Notes: generated by a model not told the origin, from the letters alone. Positions 51,281-60,814 are shown, counted from the stretch's first letter. The stretch is DNA of 64,000 nucleotides from an uncultured Acidobacteriota bacterium (GCA_902826685.1 CADEFT010000033.1:23488-87487), one strand, 5' to 3'. Made by a program: numbers and translations.

Positions 51281-52486
51281 TCAATTACCGGCCACAACCG
51301 CCGTTCCAGGCAAGCCATCGGAAGCCAGTTGCGAGGCCAGTTGTTCGTATGCCGCCGGAAGCGCCGTATCGACGGCGCCCATCAGTACGCCCTCCTCCGC
51401 GAACCTCGCCTGCCGCACTTTCGGAGACCATGGAACCGTGCGCGACAGAAGCTTTTCGATGGCGGGAAGGACGTACCGAAAGACTTCGCCAGAGAGCAAT
51501 ACCGTATCCGGGTCGTAGGCCAGCGCAAGGTTGGCAACCGCGAACGCGGCATAATTTTCGATCGGAGCGGCCAGCGCCATGGCTACCGAATCCCGCTCCG
51601 CCGCGGCGGCGAACAGGGCCGAAACAGGAGATAACGTCTTGGAGAAACGGCGCAGGGAGGGAGAACGGCGCGCCGCCGCCCGCACCCGTTTCGCAATCTG
51701 GTCCTCGCCCAGAACCGATTCCATCTGCCCGCGCGGGCTTACCTCTTTGCGCGACGGCGGTTCCGTGGTGAGATGGCCGATTTCACCCGCCGCCCAGTGC
51801 GCTCCATGATGAATCCGCCGGCCGATGGCGACGGCGGAACCGATCCCGGTTCCCGCCTGAATCAGCACCGTCGTTTCGCCTTCGCGGCCCGCGCCGCCGT
51901 GAATCTCGGCCGTGAGCGCGACATTGACGTCGTTGTCCACGCGCACCGGGCACCCGAACCGCTGTTCCAGCGGCGACCTCAGGTCCACGTTGCGCCACTC
52001 GAAAACATTGCCCAGTTCGAGCACGATCCCCGACCGGCAATCCACCCGTCCGGGCACGCCGATCCCGATCGCGCGCAGCCCGCGCTCCCCGCCGCAAAGG
52101 GAAATCAGCGCCCGTTCCATCTGTTCCCTCACACGCGCCGGGCTCTTGTCGGCGCGCGCCGGCACTTTCATCTGGCGCAGGATCTTTCCTTCGAGATCGG
52201 CGATCGCCAGCCGCATTTGATCGGCGCCGATATCGATGCCCGCCACTTTCCCCGCCGTGGCGTTGAAGCTCACCATCGTCGGACGCTTGCCGCCGCTTTC
52301 GCCCGCTTCGCCCTGCCCGGTCTCGATCGCGGCCCCCAGGCGAATCAGCCGCCCCACCTGCTCGGAAACCGTCGGTTTGCTAAGGCCACTTAACTTGGAT
52401 AGCTCCGCCCGCGATACGGGGCCGCGCGAGTGGATCAGGTTGAGAAGCTGGATCCCATTCACACTACGCATATCCGGTGCGTTCAT
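51281..52486 (-). CDS. ROK-family transcriptional regulator
   Basis: The 401-residue protein has an N-terminal winged helix-turn-helix (RSVNGIQLLNLIHSRGPVSRAELSKLSGLSKPTVSEQV) and a ROK sugar-kinase-like domain (VAGIDIGADQMRLAIADLEG, GIGVPGRVD, VDNDVNVALTAEIHGG). It resembles NagC/Mlc regulators. The usual ROK zinc ligands (CGxxGC) are not seen; the equivalent place reads EIGHLTTEPPSRKEV, so a zinc site may be missing. It precedes the receptor and probably controls the operon in response to a sugar. The start could be an ATG 15 bp later. Confidence 0.9.
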   Translation of the reverse strand: MNAPDMRSVNGIQLLNLIHSRGPVSRAELSKLSGLSKPTVSEQVGRLIRLGAAIETGQGEAGESGGKRPTMVSFNATAGKVAGIDIGADQMRLAIADLEGKILRQMKVPARADKSPARVREQMERALISLCGGERGLRAIGIGVPGRVDCRSGIVLELGNVFEWRNVDLRSPLEQRFGCPVRVDNDVNVALTAEIHGGAGREGETTVLIQAGTGIGSAVAIGRRIHHGAHWAAGEIGHLTTEPPSRKEVSPRGQMESVLGEDQIAKRVRAAARRSPSLRRFSKTLSPVSALFAAAAERDSVAMALAAPIENYAAFAVANLALAYDPDTVLLSGEVFRYVLPAIEKLLSRTVPWSPKVRQARFAEEGVLMGAVDTALPAAYEQLASQLASDGLPGTAVVAGN

Positions 52487-52591
52487 GCGCTGGCCGAAAA
52501 GGGTGTGGATCGGAAAAATCAAGTTAGTTAAGTTGCCTTCCGTACAGCCGATTGAACCACAACCGGACTGGCCGTGCAACCACGGAGGGGA
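52487..52591 (-). promoter_or_regulatory. short A/T-rich region upstream of the ROK operon
   Basis: Just upstream of the ROK gene, around 52520-52535, is an A/T-rich patch with a repeated AAGTT-AGTT-AAGTT pattern in an otherwise GC-rich sequence. It is a fair place for an autoregulatory operator or promoter. Boxes are not clear. Confidence 0.25.
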
Positions 52592-53635
52592 TCAGAGGCT
52601 GGTTAGCAGCGCAACCGTCGGCCGGTCGCTCGATCCGCCAAACAACAGCGCATATTCCAAAGGCGTGCATTCGACGATCTCGCCCGGCCGCTCATAATCG
52701 CCAGGCAGCTTCGTCCGGATCGTGAGATCCGCGCCCCGCTCGATCAGCAGTTCGGCTACAGCCAATCCGCCATCGTCGTACTGCGTCACCGCATGAAACA
52801 GCGCCGTCTGGCCGCCTACGCCCGCCTCATCGAAAGTCGCGCGCGCGTTCACGTCCGCCCCACGATCGAGCAGCAAAGCGGCCGCCTCCGAGTTGCCGTA
52901 TTCCGCCGCCACATGCAACAGCGTTCCACCGCGCAGCGTGAGTTGACGGCCGCCGCTCATGCCGCAGTCAAGCTCCGGATACCGCCGGCTCACCAGCGCG
53001 GCGCCGGCATCAATCAACTCCGCCAGCCGTCCCGTCTGCCCGCGCAGTACCGGCAGCACGCCCGGCAGGTCGTACTTGGTCTCGCCGCCCGCGCCAAGAA
53101 GCACTTCAATGCACGCGCTCAACCGCTCCGGCGACCGTACATAAGACGCGATCAGATAGTCCAAAGCGGTGCCTGGAAACGAATAGCCCGCCGCGCTCTG
53201 CCGCGGGTCGCGGCGGTTTGGATCCGCGCCATGATCGAGCAGCCACTTCAGCGCCTCCGCATCCAGCGACTCGCAGGGAGCGAAAAGAATCGGGAAATGT
53301 CCATGCCACATCGCGTTCACATCCGCGCCATGCGACACCAGCAATTCCATCATCGGGATGCGGTACCCGTTGAGCGCCGCCCGCATCAGCGGCCCGTCGC
53401 CTCCCTGATGCACGTCCGATCCATGCGCGATCATCCACTCCGCCATCGCCAGCCGCGCCGCGCTTGGCGTCTCCCACGGCACGCGGCATTCCGCCACCCA
53501 CGTCAGCGGCCCGTCTTCCCCATATCCAAGCGGAGCGCCGTGCAGCGCCGGGTCGCGCGTCATCAGCGTCTTGACGCGAGCCAGATCGTTAGTGTCGATC
53601 GCGCTCTCCAATTTGCGAACGTCTTCCGTCGTCAT
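52592..53635 (-). CDS. ankyrin-repeat protein
   Basis: The 347-residue protein contains about six to seven ankyrin-like units, e.g. AEWMIAHGSDVHQGGDGPLMRAALNG, LLVSHGADVNAMWHG, WLLDHGADPNRRD, and GTLLHVAAEYGNSEAAALLLDRGADVNARA. No signal peptide, membrane helix or catalytic domain is seen. It is coupled to galE by an ATGA overlap (start 53635). Ankyrin repeats mediate protein contacts; the partner is unknown. Confidence 0.88.
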   Translation of the reverse strand: MTTEDVRKLESAIDTNDLARVKTLMTRDPALHGAPLGYGEDGPLTWVAECRVPWETPSAARLAMAEWMIAHGSDVHQGGDGPLMRAALNGYRIPMMELLVSHGADVNAMWHGHFPILFAPCESLDAEALKWLLDHGADPNRRDPRQSAAGYSFPGTALDYLIASYVRSPERLSACIEVLLGAGGETKYDLPGVLPVLRGQTGRLAELIDAGAALVSRRYPELDCGMSGGRQLTLRGGTLLHVAAEYGNSEAAALLLDRGADVNARATFDEAGVGGQTALFHAVTQYDDGGLAVAELLIERGADLTIRTKLPGDYERPGEIVECTPLEYALLFGGSSDRPTVALLTSL

Positions 53636-54612
53636 GAGGCGTATCCCTTGGGATGCGCGCGGTGCCACTCCCACGCCGTGCCAATGATGTCCTCGAGCGT
53701 GCCGTACTTCGGCTTCCAGCCGAGCTCGCGCTGGATCTTCTCCGAACTGGCGATCAGAATGGCCGGATCGCCCGCCCGCCGCGGCCCCTCCACCACCGGA
53801 ATCGCATGGCCGGTCACCTTCCGCGACACCTCGATCACCTGCCGGATGCTGAAGCCCTGCCCGTTGCCCAGGTTGTAAATCAGCCGCGCGCGATCGCCCA
53901 GCGCATCGAGCGCCAGCCGGTGCGCCGAAGCCAGATCGAGGATGTGAATATAGTCGCGAATGCAGGTGCCATCCGGTGTCGGATAATCCGTCCCGAAAAT
54001 CGACGCCGATTCCGCCTGCCCCATTGCCACCTTGAGAATTCGCGGAATCAGGTGCGACTCCGGATCATGCGCCTCGCCCCGCTCCTTCGTCGCTCCGGCG
54101 GCATTGAAATACCGCAGCGCCGCGTAGCGCATGCCCCTGCACTCGTGCATCCACTGCAGCATCTTCTCCACCAGCAGCTTCGATTCGCCGTAGGTGTTGG
54201 TGGGAGCCAGCGTCATGTCCTCGGTAATCGGCACCTGCGCCGGATTGCCGAACAGCGCCGCCGTCGACGAGAACACGATCTTGCCCACGCCGTGTTCCAC
54301 CATCGTCTCGAGCAGGTTCAGCGTGTTCGCCGTATTGTTGCGGAAGAACCGCTCCGGCAGTTTCATCGATTCGCCGGCTTCGATGAACGCCGCAAAATGC
54401 AGCACGGCTTCAAACCTTCCCTCGGCGAAAACGCGCCCCAGGACTTCGCGATCGGCCAGATCGCCCTGCACGAATCGAGCTTCCGCGGGCACCGCCGCCC
54501 GGTGTCCCTTGCACAAGTTGTCGAACACCGTTACGTTGTGTCCCGCCTTCAGCAGTTCCGCCGACACGGTGCTGCCAATATATCCGGCGCCGCCGGTTAC
54601 CAATACTTCCAT
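53632..54612 (-). CDS. galE: UDP-glucose 4-epimerase
   Basis: The 326-residue protein starts MEVLVTGGAGYIGSTVSAELL with the NAD-binding GGAGYIG. It has the SST catalytic region (IVFSSTAALFG), a YGESK motif for the Tyr-Lys pair (about 147-151), AALRYFNAAGA and YNLGNGQGFSIRQVIEV. It interconverts UDP-glucose and UDP-galactose. ATG 54612 is preferred over the ATG at 54639. Confidence 0.94.
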   Translation of the reverse strand: MEVLVTGGAGYIGSTVSAELLKAGHNVTVFDNLCKGHRAAVPAEARFVQGDLADREVLGRVFAEGRFEAVLHFAAFIEAGESMKLPERFFRNNTANTLNLLETMVEHGVGKIVFSSTAALFGNPAQVPITEDMTLAPTNTYGESKLLVEKMLQWMHECRGMRYAALRYFNAAGATKERGEAHDPESHLIPRILKVAMGQAESASIFGTDYPTPDGTCIRDYIHILDLASAHRLALDALGDRARLIYNLGNGQGFSIRQVIEVSRKVTGHAIPVVEGPRRAGDPAILIASSEKIQRELGWKPKYGTLEDIIGTAWEWHRAHPKGYAS

Positions 54613-54963
54613 GAGTGCGTCAAACCTCCGCCGCGCCATCCACGGCGCGCGTCATATAGATCTCGGGCTTTCTCTTCATCCGTTGCTCGTAGCCGGTGGA
54701 TCCGATCCCAGCGGCTCACTGCCATCAGTCTCCCAAATGCGGCCGGCCCGCCGCTCTCCAGCGCCTCACCGGCCCGCTCCACGCGCGCCGGTTGCCGTAT
54801 TCGCTCGACGCCAGTTCATGGCTCACCATCGGATTGGCGATCACAAGGCGCAGCGCATTGAACGGATCCATGATGCCGCGGCGCAGGAAAGATCGAATAC
54901 CGGTGTGCTCGCCGATCTCTTTTCTCCAGGCTTTGGCCAAATGGCGGTTGGATGCGGGGCGCT
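54613..54963. other. 351-bp region without a confident gene
   Basis: Between galE and the anti-sigma gene no frame is convincing. A short minus-strand frame (54725-54871, 48 codons, starting MDPFNALRLVIANPMVSHEL) has codons ending mostly in G/C and might be a small gene or a remnant. It has no Shine-Dalgarno sequence. A second very short frame ends at 54620. No tRNA or clear promoter was found. Confidence 0.4.
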
Positions 54964-55632
54964 TTACTCCCAGGGGCGGTCTTTCAGGAATCCCGCATGC
55001 CGCGCCAGCGGACGGCGGGTGGCGAAATGCCGCCGGTAGGCGGCCACCCAATCGGTGGCAAGCTCCTGCTGCGCCTCGCCCAGGCTCAGCCGCCCCGCGC
55101 AAACCTGCTGCTTCAAATGATCCTCCAGCGCGTCTTTCACATGCGCGTTCCAGACGCTCTCGCTGTAAGGCTGCGGCCACAGATTCTCGATCGCGTCCGA
55201 CCCGCCGAGCGCCGGCGTAATCAGGTAATCCACTTCGTAGGCGCGCGGCTTCGGATCGCGAATGCCATAGCTCTGAAACACGCGCCGCGCCACCGCCGCC
55301 GGCACTACGCGAGTCTCGTCTTCTTCCGCGGCGCAAACCTGCGCCACCGTCACGGCCACCGTCGCGCCTGGGGTAAGGCGCGCATCGGGGGCGGGAATGG
55401 CGGGGCTCCGCGCCAGCCACAGTCCCGCGAGCACCGCGCCCACGCACGCCGCCGCGGCCGCCCAGGCTCCCCCATGCCGCCGCGCCCCGCGCGATTCCAC
55501 AAACTGCGCCATCGTCCGGCTCATCTTCGCCAACCGTGCCTGGCAGGCGCCGCAGACGGCCACGTGCGCCTCCGCTTCGGGCAGCTCTCCCTCGGAAGCC
55601 AACAGCAGCTCCGGATCGGTAGGATGTGTCAT
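54964..55632 (-). CDS. anti-sigma factor with HNH-like extracytoplasmic domain
   Basis: The 222-residue protein has a zinc-finger anti-sigma motif (HVAVCGAC, His23-Cys27-Cys30), a transmembrane helix (about 56-75) and an outer domain (about 115-205). YEVDYLITPALGGSDAIENLWPQP, WNAHVKDALEDHL and QVCAGRLSLGEAQQELATDW resemble a secreted HNH-like protein family with a DHLI.LELGG..NLWPQ signature. The HNH His is replaced by Tyr here (VDYLI), so catalysis is doubtful. ATG 55632 overlaps the sigma factor stop as ATGA. Confidence 0.82.
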   Translation of the reverse strand: MTHPTDPELLLASEGELPEAEAHVAVCGACQARLAKMSRTMAQFVESRGARRHGGAWAAAAACVGAVLAGLWLARSPAIPAPDARLTPGATVAVTVAQVCAAEEDETRVVPAAVARRVFQSYGIRDPKPRAYEVDYLITPALGGSDAIENLWPQPYSESVWNAHVKDALEDHLKQQVCAGRLSLGEAQQELATDWVAAYRRHFATRRPLARHAGFLKDRPWE

Positions 55633-56117
55633 AACTCCTCCACCCGCGCCAGCTTTTCGAGCGACCGGCTCAGCGATTGCGCCACGCCTCCCAGCGATAT
55701 GCCCACCACCCGCGCAATCTCCCGGTACCGCATCCCCTCGGCCCGCAGCGTCAAACAGCGCCGGTCCTGCTCCGGCAGTGCTTTGAAAACGGCTCGCAAC
55801 CGGGCGTTCCGCTGCAACCCGGCCGCGCGTTGTTCCGGATTGGGCGCGGGATCGGCCTTCGGCGCCAGCCCCTCGATGTCCACCAGCGCCGCGCCTTCGC
55901 GCCGCCGCCGCAGACCCAGGTTGTGCGCCACCCGGTAGAGCCATCCGCGCAGGTTGTCCTGTGGCTTTCCGCCGCGCAGATGCTCGAACAGCGCGACGTA
56001 AACGTCCTGCAGCACTTCCTCGCCATCCTGGGGCCGCAACCCGAACGAACGGACATAGCGCAGTAGCGGAACGCGTAGCTCTTCAAACCACCAAGCGGTC
56101 TCGGAAACCGGCTGCAT
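55629..56117 (-). CDS. ECF-type RNA polymerase sigma factor
   Basis: The 162-residue protein has sigma region 2 (RPQDGEEVLQDVYVALFEHLRG, then NLRGWLYRVAHN) and region 4 (LPEQDRRCLTLRAEGMRYREIARVVGISLGGVAQSLSRS), and lacks regions 1 and 3, as in ECF factors. It is coupled to its anti-sigma factor. It lies divergent to the sulfatase gene (33 bp apart), so it may regulate the sulfatase-receptor pair, which is inferred. Confidence 0.93.
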   Translation of the reverse strand: MQPVSETAWWFEELRVPLLRYVRSFGLRPQDGEEVLQDVYVALFEHLRGGKPQDNLRGWLYRVAHNLGLRRRREGAALVDIEGLAPKADPAPNPEQRAAGLQRNARLRAVFKALPEQDRRCLTLRAEGMRYREIARVVGISLGGVAQSLSRSLEKLARVEEL

Positions 56118-56150
56118 CAGCTTTCTGGTTTACCACGATAATAGGTTCGA

Positions 56151-57482
56151 ATGTACCGTCGCCAGTTTCTCTCCGCCCTTGCCGCGGCGCCCCTCGCCGC
56201 GCAGCGTCCCTCCGCCAAACCGAACTTCATCGTCATCTATACCGACGATCAGGGCATCGGCGATCTGGCCTGCTACGGCAGTCCGGAAATGAAGACGCCG
56301 AACCTCGACCGGATGGCGGCTTCCGGCATACGCTTCACCGACTGGCACACCAATTCACCCGTCTGTTCGCCTTCGCGCGCCTCGCTGCTCACCGGCAAAT
56401 ACCCGCAGAACGCCGGCATCCCGCAAATTCTCACCTCAAAGCCCGATTTCAACGTCTCCGGTCTGCGCCAGGGCGAAGCCACTCTGCCGGGTGAATTGAA
56501 AAAGCTCGGCTACCGCACCGCCGCCGTCGGCAAATGGCACCTGGGAAGCGCCGCGCATTCCACGCCGCTCGCCCAGGGCTTCGATCGGCACTTCGGTTTC
56601 TACTCCGGCTGGATCGATTACTATTCGCATCGCTATTACACCCTCGGCGGCACACCCGTGTTTCATGACCTGTGGCGCGACGGCAAGGAGGTCTTCGAGG
56701 AGCCCGTCTACCAGACCGAACTGCTCACGCGCGAGGCCAATGCGTTTCTAGACCGGCAGCGTCCCGGCGCCGATCCGTTCTTTCTCTATCTCGCCTACGG
56801 CGCGCCGCACTATCCGATGATGGCCCCCGAAAAATACCTCAGCCGCTTTCCCGCTTCGATGGATCGCGACCGCCGGGAACATGCCGCCATGGTGGCCGCC
56901 GTCGACGAGGGCGTCGGCGTCATTCTCGACACTTTGAAAGCGCGCGGGCTCGACAACGACACCGTCGTCTTCTTTCAGGCCGACAACGGCGCCACCCGCG
57001 AGGAACGCGCCGATCATCGCGGCCGGCCCTATCGCGGCGGCTCCAACGGATCGTTCCGCGGCTACAAGGGCAGCTTGTGGGAAGGAGGCATCCGCGTGCC
57101 CGGCCTCCTGCGCTGGCCCTCCCGCATCCAACCTGGCCAGGTGAAGGACGGCCTCGGCGTGACCATGGACGTCATGCCCACTTTCCTCAAGTGGGCTGGA
57201 GGCACCGCGCCCGCCGGCGTCGATGGCGCCGACATGTCGCCCTGGCTGTTCGATGGCGGCGCGCCGCCTCACGACTACGTGCAATGGCAATATGAGGGTT
57301 TGAAAGCCGTGCGGCGCGGCTCCTGGAAATTGATGGAGAACTGGCGTGACGGCCTCGGTACACCCACCGAACAAGGCCGCCGTCTTTCCAACCTCGCCGA
57401 AGATCCGCGCGAGGAGCGCAATTGGGCCGATCGCAATCCCCAACTGGTATTAGAACTGGAGAAGCTACTCCCCAAGTGGTGA
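56151..57482 (+). CDS. type I sulfatase (formylglycine type)
   Basis: The 443-residue protein has a signal-like start (MYRRQFLSALAAAPLAAQ), metal-binding YTDDQGIGDLACYG (Asp32-Asp33), and the formylglycine motif VCSPSRASLLTGKYP (Cys72). KWHLGSAAH and FQADNGATREERADHRG also match. Sulfatases remove sulfate esters from glycans and need a maturase to convert Cys to formylglycine. An Oar-like receptor starts 57 bp later. Confidence 0.94.
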   Translation: MYRRQFLSALAAAPLAAQRPSAKPNFIVIYTDDQGIGDLACYGSPEMKTPNLDRMAASGIRFTDWHTNSPVCSPSRASLLTGKYPQNAGIPQILTSKPDFNVSGLRQGEATLPGELKKLGYRTAAVGKWHLGSAAHSTPLAQGFDRHFGFYSGWIDYYSHRYYTLGGTPVFHDLWRDGKEVFEEPVYQTELLTREANAFLDRQRPGADPFFLYLAYGAPHYPMMAPEKYLSRFPASMDRDRREHAAMVAAVDEGVGVILDTLKARGLDNDTVVFFQADNGATREERADHRGRPYRGGSNGSFRGYKGSLWEGGIRVPGLLRWPSRIQPGQVKDGLGVTMDVMPTFLKWAGGTAPAGVDGADMSPWLFDGGAPPHDYVQWQYEGLKAVRRGSWKLMENWRDGLGTPTEQGRRLSNLAEDPREERNWADRNPQLVLELEKLLPKW

Positions 57483-57538
57483 CCCGTGTTAAACTGCGGC
57501 GCAGAAGTCCGCAAAGTCTCGTTTGTTAGGGGGAGTCC

Positions 57539-60500
57539 ATGTTTCGAACCCTTCTCGCCCTTCTTCTGCCCGCCGCCGCCTGGTCCCAGGCCGTAAATGG
57601 AACCGTGGTGGGTACCATCACCGATGCCAGCGGCGCGGTCGTCCCGAACGCCCGCATATCGCTGATGGAAGTGAACACCAATCTGTCGCGATCGAGCGCC
57701 ACCAGCGAATCCGGCAACTACACGTTCTCCAACATCCCGCAGGGCCGCTACACCCTCACCATTGAACAGACCGGCTTCCGCAAAGCCTCCCGCGAAAACA
57801 TCGACGTCACCATCAACTCCACCGTTCGCGTCGATCTTCAGCTTCAGCCGGGCCAGATCTCCGAGCAGGTCACCATCACCGGCGAACTGCCCGCCCTGCA
57901 GACCGACCGTACCGACACCGGCCGCCAGCTCGACGCCCGCCAGGTGGCCGAGTTGCCCCTGACCCAGAACCGCAACTTCCAGGGTCTGGTGAATCTGGTG
58001 CCGGGCGCCGCCCGCGCCCAGCGCAATCACTCCGAGTTCTTCAATTCCAACGATTCCATGCAGTCGCGCGTCAACGGGCAGGCGCGGCTGGCCAATAACA
58101 TTCAGTTCGAAGGCGTCGACAACAACCACCGCACCGGTCTGTTAACCGTTTATGTGCCGCCGGCCGAAGCGATCCAAACGGTGGACGTGACCACCTCCAA
58201 CTACGAGGCCGAACTCGGGCGCGCCGGCGGCGCCGTGATGAACGTGACGCTCAAATCGGGCACCAACGATTTTCATGGCAGCGTCTATGAATTCAATCGC
58301 GTGAGTAAGCTCGCCGCCCGCCGCACCGATCTCACGACCAAGCCCCCCATCACTTATAACTATTTCGGAGCCACCGGCGGCGGCGCGATTATCAAGAACA
58401 GGACCTTCTATTTCGCCGACTACCTGGGCATGCGCGACCGCCTGGGCAAGGGCCATCGCGCCACCATCCCCACCATGGACTTCCGCCGCGGCGATCTTTC
58501 CGCGTCGCCTACTCTGATTTACGATCCGGCCACAGGCGACGCCAACGGCTTGGGCCGTCTGCAGTTTGCCGGCAATATCATTCCCGCTTCCCGCATCTCG
58601 CCGATCTCCACTCGCCTGAATGCGCTGATTCCCGTGCCGGGTTCCAGCAACGCCACAGGCGTCAACTACGAAGGCGCCACCGTCCGCGCCAAGGACACCG
58701 ATGGCTTCGATGGCAAAGTGGATCACAACTTCACCACCAATCACCGCCTCAGCGTGCGCTACAGCTTCCAAAAGCCGGTAGTCAACGACCCGCCTCTTTC
58801 GGCCTGGGGACTCGCCGGCGGCCCCGCCAACGGTGGCTTCGCGGGCACCGGAACCACCAAGACGCATTCGGCCGCGCTCAACTATACCGGCGTGCTCTCG
58901 CCCACCCTCATCACCGAATTCCGCATCGGCCTGTCCCGCTACCGCAACGACGCCTATGCGACCGACTATGGCTCCAAAGCGTCGGACGAGGTGGGTATCC
59001 GCGGCGTCAACATTTCGGATCTGACCTCCGGCATGACCAACATCGACGTATCCGGATATTCCAACCCGATTGTCGGATATTCGCTGTCGCTGCCCTGGAT
59101 TCGCTTCGAAACCAACTGGAACTTCGTCAATAACTGGACCAAGACGCGCGGTAATCACACCATCAAGTTCGGCATCGATTACCGCTTCAATCGCGACGGC
59201 CTGCTGCAGACGCAGGTCTACTCGCTCCGCGGCCAGTACCGTTTCCGCACCGGCCAGACCGGCCGCAACGGCGATTCCAACCAGGGCTTCGCCAACGCCT
59301 ACGCCGCCTTCCTGCTCGATCTGCCCAACGATTTCGGGCGCGACCTGCTTTCCGCGTTTCCCGAATATGTCCAGTTCCCGCTGTTCACCTACGTGCAGGA
59401 TAAATGGCAGGTGTCGAAGAAGCTGACGCTCGACATCGGCATGCGGCATGAGTTGTATCCGCCGCCCACGCCCAAGCAGCGCGGCGGATTTTCGAATTTC
59501 GATATCGAGACCAACTCGCTCATCATCGCGGGCATCGGCTCCAATCCAAGCGATCTGGGCCGCAAGAACTACCTCACCAACTTCGCCCCGCGCATCGGCC
59601 TCAGCTACCGGCTGAACGAAAAAACGGTAGTCCGCTCGGGCTACGGCATCAGCTATGTGCCTTATCCGGACAATCGTTATGCTTACAACTTCCCGGTGCG
59701 CCAGAACAACGCGTTCAATCCGGTCAACAGCTTCGTCGCGGCGGGCCGCATGGCCGATGGGTTGCCCGCCCCGCTGCCGTTCACCATTCCGCAGGACGGC
59801 ATCATCCGCAACGCGCCGAACCAGAACTATGAAGTGATTCCGCTCGATTACCGGGAAGGCTACATCCAGAGTTACAACCTCGCCGTGCAGCGCGCCCTGC
59901 CGGGTAACTTCGCCCTTGACGTCGCCTATGTCGGTAACAAGGGCACGCGCCTCTCGCAGCAATACAACGTCAACGGCGGCATGGTACTGGGCGCGGGCCG
60001 CGACGGAAGACCGCTGTGGGGCCGCTACCGCCGCGACACCGACACCAACCTCAGCTTCATCGGCGTTTCCACCAACTACAACTCGCTGCAGGTCAAAATG
60101 GACCGCCGCTTCTCCGGCGGCTTCCAATTGACGACTGCCTATACCTGGTCGAAGGCCATCGACTATTCGCAGGATAACGGCGGCTATGCCTACCTCATCA
60201 ATTCGGCGCGCTCCCGAGCCCGCGCCGACTTCGACCGCCGCCACATGTTCAACCAAAGCTACGTTTGGGAACTGCCGTTCGGTAAAGGCAAGAAGCTGGC
60301 CAATCACGGGGCCATGGCGCAGATCGCCGGCGGCTGGCAGATCACCGGCATCCTCACTCTGATGACCGGCCAGGCGCTCAACATCAGCGCGCCCAACGCC
60401 ACGCTCAACGCGCCGGGCAATTCGAATAACCCGAACTACCTGGGCTCCGGCGCGCTGCCGGGGACCGGCGAAGTCAACTTCCGCGCCACCGGCCGCAACC

Positions 60501-60814
60501 AGCCCACCTGGTTCGATACCACGGTCTTTCAGGCGCCCGCCGCCAATACCTTCGGCAACATCGGCCGCAACGCCTTCACCGGCCCCGGCTTCGTCAACGT
60601 CGATCTCAGCCTGTTCCGGCGTTTTCAGGTACGCGAACGCTTCACGCTGGAATTCCGCGCCGAATCCTACAACTTCACCAACACGCCGCAATACCCGAAT
60701 CCCGACGGCGGCTTCGGCAACGCCACATTCGGTCAGATCACCAACGCCGGCATTGGCTCTTCCGCCGACGGCGGTTCGCGCCAGATCCAGTTCGGATTCC
60801 GGTTGCTGTTTTAA
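57539..60814 (+). CDS. Oar-like TonB-dependent receptor
   Basis: The 1091-residue protein has a signal peptide (FRTLLALLLPAAAWSQ), a carboxypeptidase-regulatory-like domain (NGTVVGTITDASGAVVPNARISLMEVNTNLSRS), a plug (TSNYEAELGRAGGAVMNVTLKSGTNDFHGSVYEF) and a long barrel ending FGFRLLF. AGGGGGAG lies 5 bp before ATG 57539. The neighbouring sulfatase suggests import of desulfated or sulfated glycans. Confidence 0.93.
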   Translation: MFRTLLALLLPAAAWSQAVNGTVVGTITDASGAVVPNARISLMEVNTNLSRSSATSESGNYTFSNIPQGRYTLTIEQTGFRKASRENIDVTINSTVRVDLQLQPGQISEQVTITGELPALQTDRTDTGRQLDARQVAELPLTQNRNFQGLVNLVPGAARAQRNHSEFFNSNDSMQSRVNGQARLANNIQFEGVDNNHRTGLLTVYVPPAEAIQTVDVTTSNYEAELGRAGGAVMNVTLKSGTNDFHGSVYEFNRVSKLAARRTDLTTKPPITYNYFGATGGGAIIKNRTFYFADYLGMRDRLGKGHRATIPTMDFRRGDLSASPTLIYDPATGDANGLGRLQFAGNIIPASRISPISTRLNALIPVPGSSNATGVNYEGATVRAKDTDGFDGKVDHNFTTNHRLSVRYSFQKPVVNDPPLSAWGLAGGPANGGFAGTGTTKTHSAALNYTGVLSPTLITEFRIGLSRYRNDAYATDYGSKASDEVGIRGVNISDLTSGMTNIDVSGYSNPIVGYSLSLPWIRFETNWNFVNNWTKTRGNHTIKFGIDYRFNRDGLLQTQVYSLRGQYRFRTGQTGRNGDSNQGFANAYAAFLLDLPNDFGRDLLSAFPEYVQFPLFTYVQDKWQVSKKLTLDIGMRHELYPPPTPKQRGGFSNFDIETNSLIIAGIGSNPSDLGRKNYLTNFAPRIGLSYRLNEKTVVRSGYGISYVPYPDNRYAYNFPVRQNNAFNPVNSFVAAGRMADGLPAPLPFTIPQDGIIRNAPNQNYEVIPLDYREGYIQSYNLAVQRALPGNFALDVAYVGNKGTRLSQQYNVNGGMVLGAGRDGRPLWGRYRRDTDTNLSFIGVSTNYNSLQVKMDRRFSGGFQLTTAYTWSKAIDYSQDNGGYAYLINSARSRARADFDRRHMFNQSYVWELPFGKGKKLANHGAMAQIAGGWQITGILTLMTGQALNISAPNATLNAPGNSNNPNYLGSGALPGTGEVNFRATGRNQPTWFDTTVFQAPAANTFGNIGRNAFTGPGFVNVDLSLFRRFQVRERFTLEFRAESYNFTNTPQYPNPDGGFGNATFGQITNAGIGSSADGGSRQIQFGFRLLF

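Noticed and set aside
54597..54782. Small minus-strand frame over the galE start
   Set aside because: It overlaps the galE start in another frame, has no Shine-Dalgarno and gives a Trp/Arg-rich sequence of no clear fold.
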